64,000 nucleotides of DNA, from NCBI GenBank assembly GCA_025455065.1, contig JALONG010000003.1:124001-188000 (forward strand). The letters are read 5' to 3'. Made by a program: the position numbers and the translations under genes. Positions within the stretch are counted from its first letter, which is position 1; each line of letters opens with the position of its first letter. Below the pieces are notes generated by a model. The model was not told the origin of the DNA, ran no database searches, and was given only the letters and a program-made list of their open reading frames with translations. This DNA is from Candidatus Kapaibacterium sp. (lineage in GTDB: Bacteria; Bacteroidota; Ignavibacteria; Kapaibacteriales; UBA4661). Positions 61,845 to 64,000 of this stretch are shown in pieces.

Positions 61845-63440
61845 TTAACGCGGAATCAAAATACGGAAAACAGGGGAAATCATAATGTAATCCGCCGTTT
61901 CGTAAGAACGAAGCTCACGAAGAACACGACCGTATTTTGCTTCTAAATACAACCAATTACCGAAGATAGGCAAATAGCCCGTTCCCATAAGAATTTGGTT
62001 GGAGTATTGTATCGAAAAACCAAAGGGATAGGAGGTTTCGTTGCGATATTCAAATTTCACATAGAGCCAATCTAAAACGCTTTGCGGTGTGTAGGTCACC
62101 AAACCGCGTCCGCCTCGATTTGCAGGACTCACGCTATTTGCAGTTGCCAAATATGTTGGTCCGAACTGTCTATCACCCGACCGAATCATCGCCGTTTCAA
62201 CGACTTCACTATAATTTACTCCAACATCAACTCTGAAGATATTATCCGGCGGATTCTCCGATCCCTCAACTTCCAACCACCACGTATAGAACAGGGAAGC
62301 CTGATAAACACTGCGCAAAATAGGAGTAATTGTGGGAACATCAACACCACTACTTGGATCTCTCCTTGTAACGAATTGCGGGTTTTCACTCGTGCGCGGA
62401 TGATTGCCGTTTAATTGCAAACGCTCACTGCGACCAATATTGTTGGCGGGATCAAAGGTGAGTTGCGAAAATGTATTGACTTCACCAAGTTGATTGCCTT
62501 CGTTAATTCTTTGAATAGGAATGTCGGCATTGATGCGTGCGCCAAAAACATTTGTTTTGTTGTCTTCACCAAGCGGCAAAGCACCTTCAAAACTAACGTT
62601 AATCTTTGGGTCAGGTCCCATATTCAACCGACGACGCGCCAAAAAGTCCGTGAGTCGAGGATTAGGATTAGCAACATCGTCATTTATCCGATAAATAATA
62701 CCACCACTTAATTTCAAAAGATTAGGAATCACGCGGCGGGTATTGTTGTCGTAATTATCAATAAGCGGACGCATTGCAGTAATTCTTGCTTCTCCGGCGT
62801 ACCAGAAAGGATAGCCGAGAATGTCATTACCAAGCGAGTTTTGAATCCACCAGTTTGTCGAACCGACACGGAGCATTTGGTCAAAAGCAGAAAGCGAATA
62901 ATACTGACGACCACCTGTCGGCATACGGAAGTTATTTTCGCCAATACCAACTTTTTTCTCAATGTCAGAAGTAACTTTACCGCCAACGTTGGAAACGGCA
63001 ACAAAGTCGTGACAATATTTTTCTTCACCTTCTGCTCCAACTGGCTCGGCGATAAGGTCTTTCACTCCGCCCAGCATCAATTCATCAATTTCTTTTTTAA
63101 CGGCAATGGCACTACCGCACTGTATACGGTAAATTTCATATTTTCCGTTTTTCTTCGGCTCTCCCCAAATGGAGATTTTTGCCAAATCCAGACCCGGTTC
63201 TTTACCGTTTGTCTTAAAAAACTGCTGAACAATTTTTTGTACCTGAGCTTCGCAGATTGTCCAACGACTAAGAAACGGCGTTGCTCGGTCGTCAATGAGT
63301 TGAAATGCTTTCGGAACACCGCCGGCAGCAGCAGAGGAATCCACAGGTTGCGGACTGGCAGGAGGAGTTTGTCCCCACAATGAGGACGCGCTCGCTACAA
63401 CAAGCACACAGGCGCTAAGAACCAGAGAATGTCGTTTCAT
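61845..63440 (-). CDS. Outer-membrane-like hypothetical protein
   Basis: 531 residues. Signal peptide (MKRHSLVLSACVLVVASASSLWGQ) followed by an unrecognised beta-rich protein. A C-terminal half with alternating aromatic strands (YLYVKFEYRN-like, FSIQYSNQILMGTGYLPIFGNWLYLEAKYGR) ends in PVFRILIPR and looks like a barrel. Two Cys (TICEAQ, IQCGSA) lie in the N-terminal domain. No family or function is assignable. It heads a minus-strand series of envelope genes; the partial gene at the window edge lies upstream of it. Confidence 0.7.
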   Translation of the reverse strand: MKRHSLVLSACVLVVASASSLWGQTPPASPQPVDSSAAAGGVPKAFQLIDDRATPFLSRWTICEAQVQKIVQQFFKTNGKEPGLDLAKISIWGEPKKNGKYEIYRIQCGSAIAVKKEIDELMLGGVKDLIAEPVGAEGEEKYCHDFVAVSNVGGKVTSDIEKKVGIGENNFRMPTGGRQYYSLSAFDQMLRVGSTNWWIQNSLGNDILGYPFWYAGEARITAMRPLIDNYDNNTRRVIPNLLKLSGGIIYRINDDVANPNPRLTDFLARRRLNMGPDPKINVSFEGALPLGEDNKTNVFGARINADIPIQRINEGNQLGEVNTFSQLTFDPANNIGRSERLQLNGNHPRTSENPQFVTRRDPSSGVDVPTITPILRSVYQASLFYTWWLEVEGSENPPDNIFRVDVGVNYSEVVETAMIRSGDRQFGPTYLATANSVSPANRGGRGLVTYTPQSVLDWLYVKFEYRNETSYPFGFSIQYSNQILMGTGYLPIFGNWLYLEAKYGRVLRELRSYETADYIMISPVFRILIPR

Positions 63441-63596
63441 AGTGCTAACACTAAAATCGTAAAAGTGATTGTATATTCAATATCAACGGTAATCTTACAA
63501 GGATAATTGTGAAGCAACACCAAACATCGGCAGTATTGCTCATATTACCATATACCATAACAATGTATCTTTCATATTCTATGCCATTTTCCCATT

Positions 63597-64000
63597 TTAC
63601 CAACGGAAAATAAAGCGTAAAGACGGTATCGCAACCAACGATGACTCCCACTCGTAGGGACCACGTACAATCGGAACAAATAGGCGACCATCCAGACGGA
63701 TTGCGGTCAAGAAACCTGTGTCGCTAATTGGCACTTGCAACCAAGCCATACCGGAACCAGCACCGTCAAAATATTGGATATATGCTCCGAAAGGAACGGA
63801 AAGTCCGTAGGACATATATTCAATGCGGAAGAAGGGACTGAACTTCAAGTGCGTTGTGCGGTCTGTTCCGGCGTTAAATTCCGCACCCAAACTACGCGGA
63901 ACCCACTCTTCCATTTGATAACCAGCAGCACCGATTTTGAAACGGATATTGTACCCAAGATTTTCTTTGTCAGGATCGTTGATACCAATGGAGAAGGTAT
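63597..64000 (-). CDS. Outer-membrane-like protein, truncated by window edge
   Basis: The frame is open from the stop at 63597 to the right edge of the window, so the 5' part lies outside; the methionine at 63914 is internal. At least 134 codons are visible (TFSIGINDPDKENLGYNIRF ... then MEEWVPRSLGAEF ... ending SLRFIFRW). Alternating hydrophobic strands, Gly/Tyr richness and a terminal aromatic residue suggest a beta-barrel. No family is recognised. It lies 157 bp upstream of the 61845 gene. Confidence 0.6.
   Translation of the reverse strand, partial: TFSIGINDPDKENLGYNIRFKIGAAGYQMEEWVPRSLGAEFNAGTDRTTHLKFSPFFRIEYMSYGLSVPFGAYIQYFDGAGSGMAWLQVPISDTGFLTAIRLDGRLFVPIVRGPYEWESSLVAIPSLRFIFRW

Overview
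The window looks like chromosome from a Gram-negative bacterium of the Bacteroidota/Chlorobiota (FCB) side. The evidence is two exported proteins with type IX secretion C-terminal sorting domains (37162-40074 and 55732-59958), a TonB-dependent receptor, a two-component propeller sensor kinase, a small Hc1-type histone-like protein, an acyl-ornithine carbamoyltransferase in place of a normal ArgF, and several promoters of the form TTG(G)-N19..21-TAnnTTTG. Shine-Dalgarno (SD) motifs are missing before most genes and concentrated before exported or GTG-started ones. I cannot name the genus. No rRNA, tRNA, CRISPR array, phage or insertion sequence was recognised.

Layout. 1-7.5 kb (+): topA, a REPIN-like palindromic element, a receiver-histidine kinase, murC, an Hc1 histone-like gene and asnS, closed by a bidirectional terminator. 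7.5-16.4 kb: a 1189-residue periplasmic sensor kinase (-), a CrtI-family carotenoid desaturase, a DUF433/DUF5615 toxin-antitoxin pair, a DUF3467 protein, a long inverted-repeat element and a GH57 glucan enzyme with a histone-like tail. 16.4-28.7 kb: a membrane glycosyltransferase with TPRs, 3-hydroxyacyl-CoA dehydrogenase, heptose-7-phosphate kinase, TonB receptor, UDP-glucose dehydrogenase, YceI, a DJ-1/PfpI protein and L-lysine 6-transaminase behind a long leader. 28.7-32.6 kb: DinB-like protein, SRAP DNA-protein crosslink protein, glycosyltransferase and RtcB RNA ligase.

32.7-37.1 kb (-) is the most interesting stretch. A MoxR-like AAA+ ATPase is followed 3 nt later by a class III Fic protein with its own inhibitory motif. 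Next come a small unknown protein and an A/T-rich gene whose product has a signal peptide, a TPR-like region, beta-trefoil-like repeats and a C-terminal half resembling the core of cholesterol-dependent cytolysins without their membrane-binding domain 4.

37.1-50 kb: T9SS subtilisin, TldD/PmbA-like protein, acyl-ornithine carbamoyltransferase, a second receiver-kinase paralogue, TPR lipoprotein, DinB, DCC and ICMT-like proteins, a small lipoprotein whose upstream region carries a ~20-bp-phased repeat array, and a LytTR regulator. 50-64 kb is envelope-dominated: a DUF5916 barrel protein, a lipoprotein with Ig-like domains, a 1408-residue Gly-rich T9SS cargo, a vWA-OmpA protein and two outer-membrane-like unknowns, the last cut by the window edge.

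Repeated non-coding signals cross this layout: two copies of the REPIN-like element (about 3.0 and 55.6 kb), and a ~40-nt leader block directly before the start codons of three unrelated genes (hbd, the SRAP gene and rtcB).
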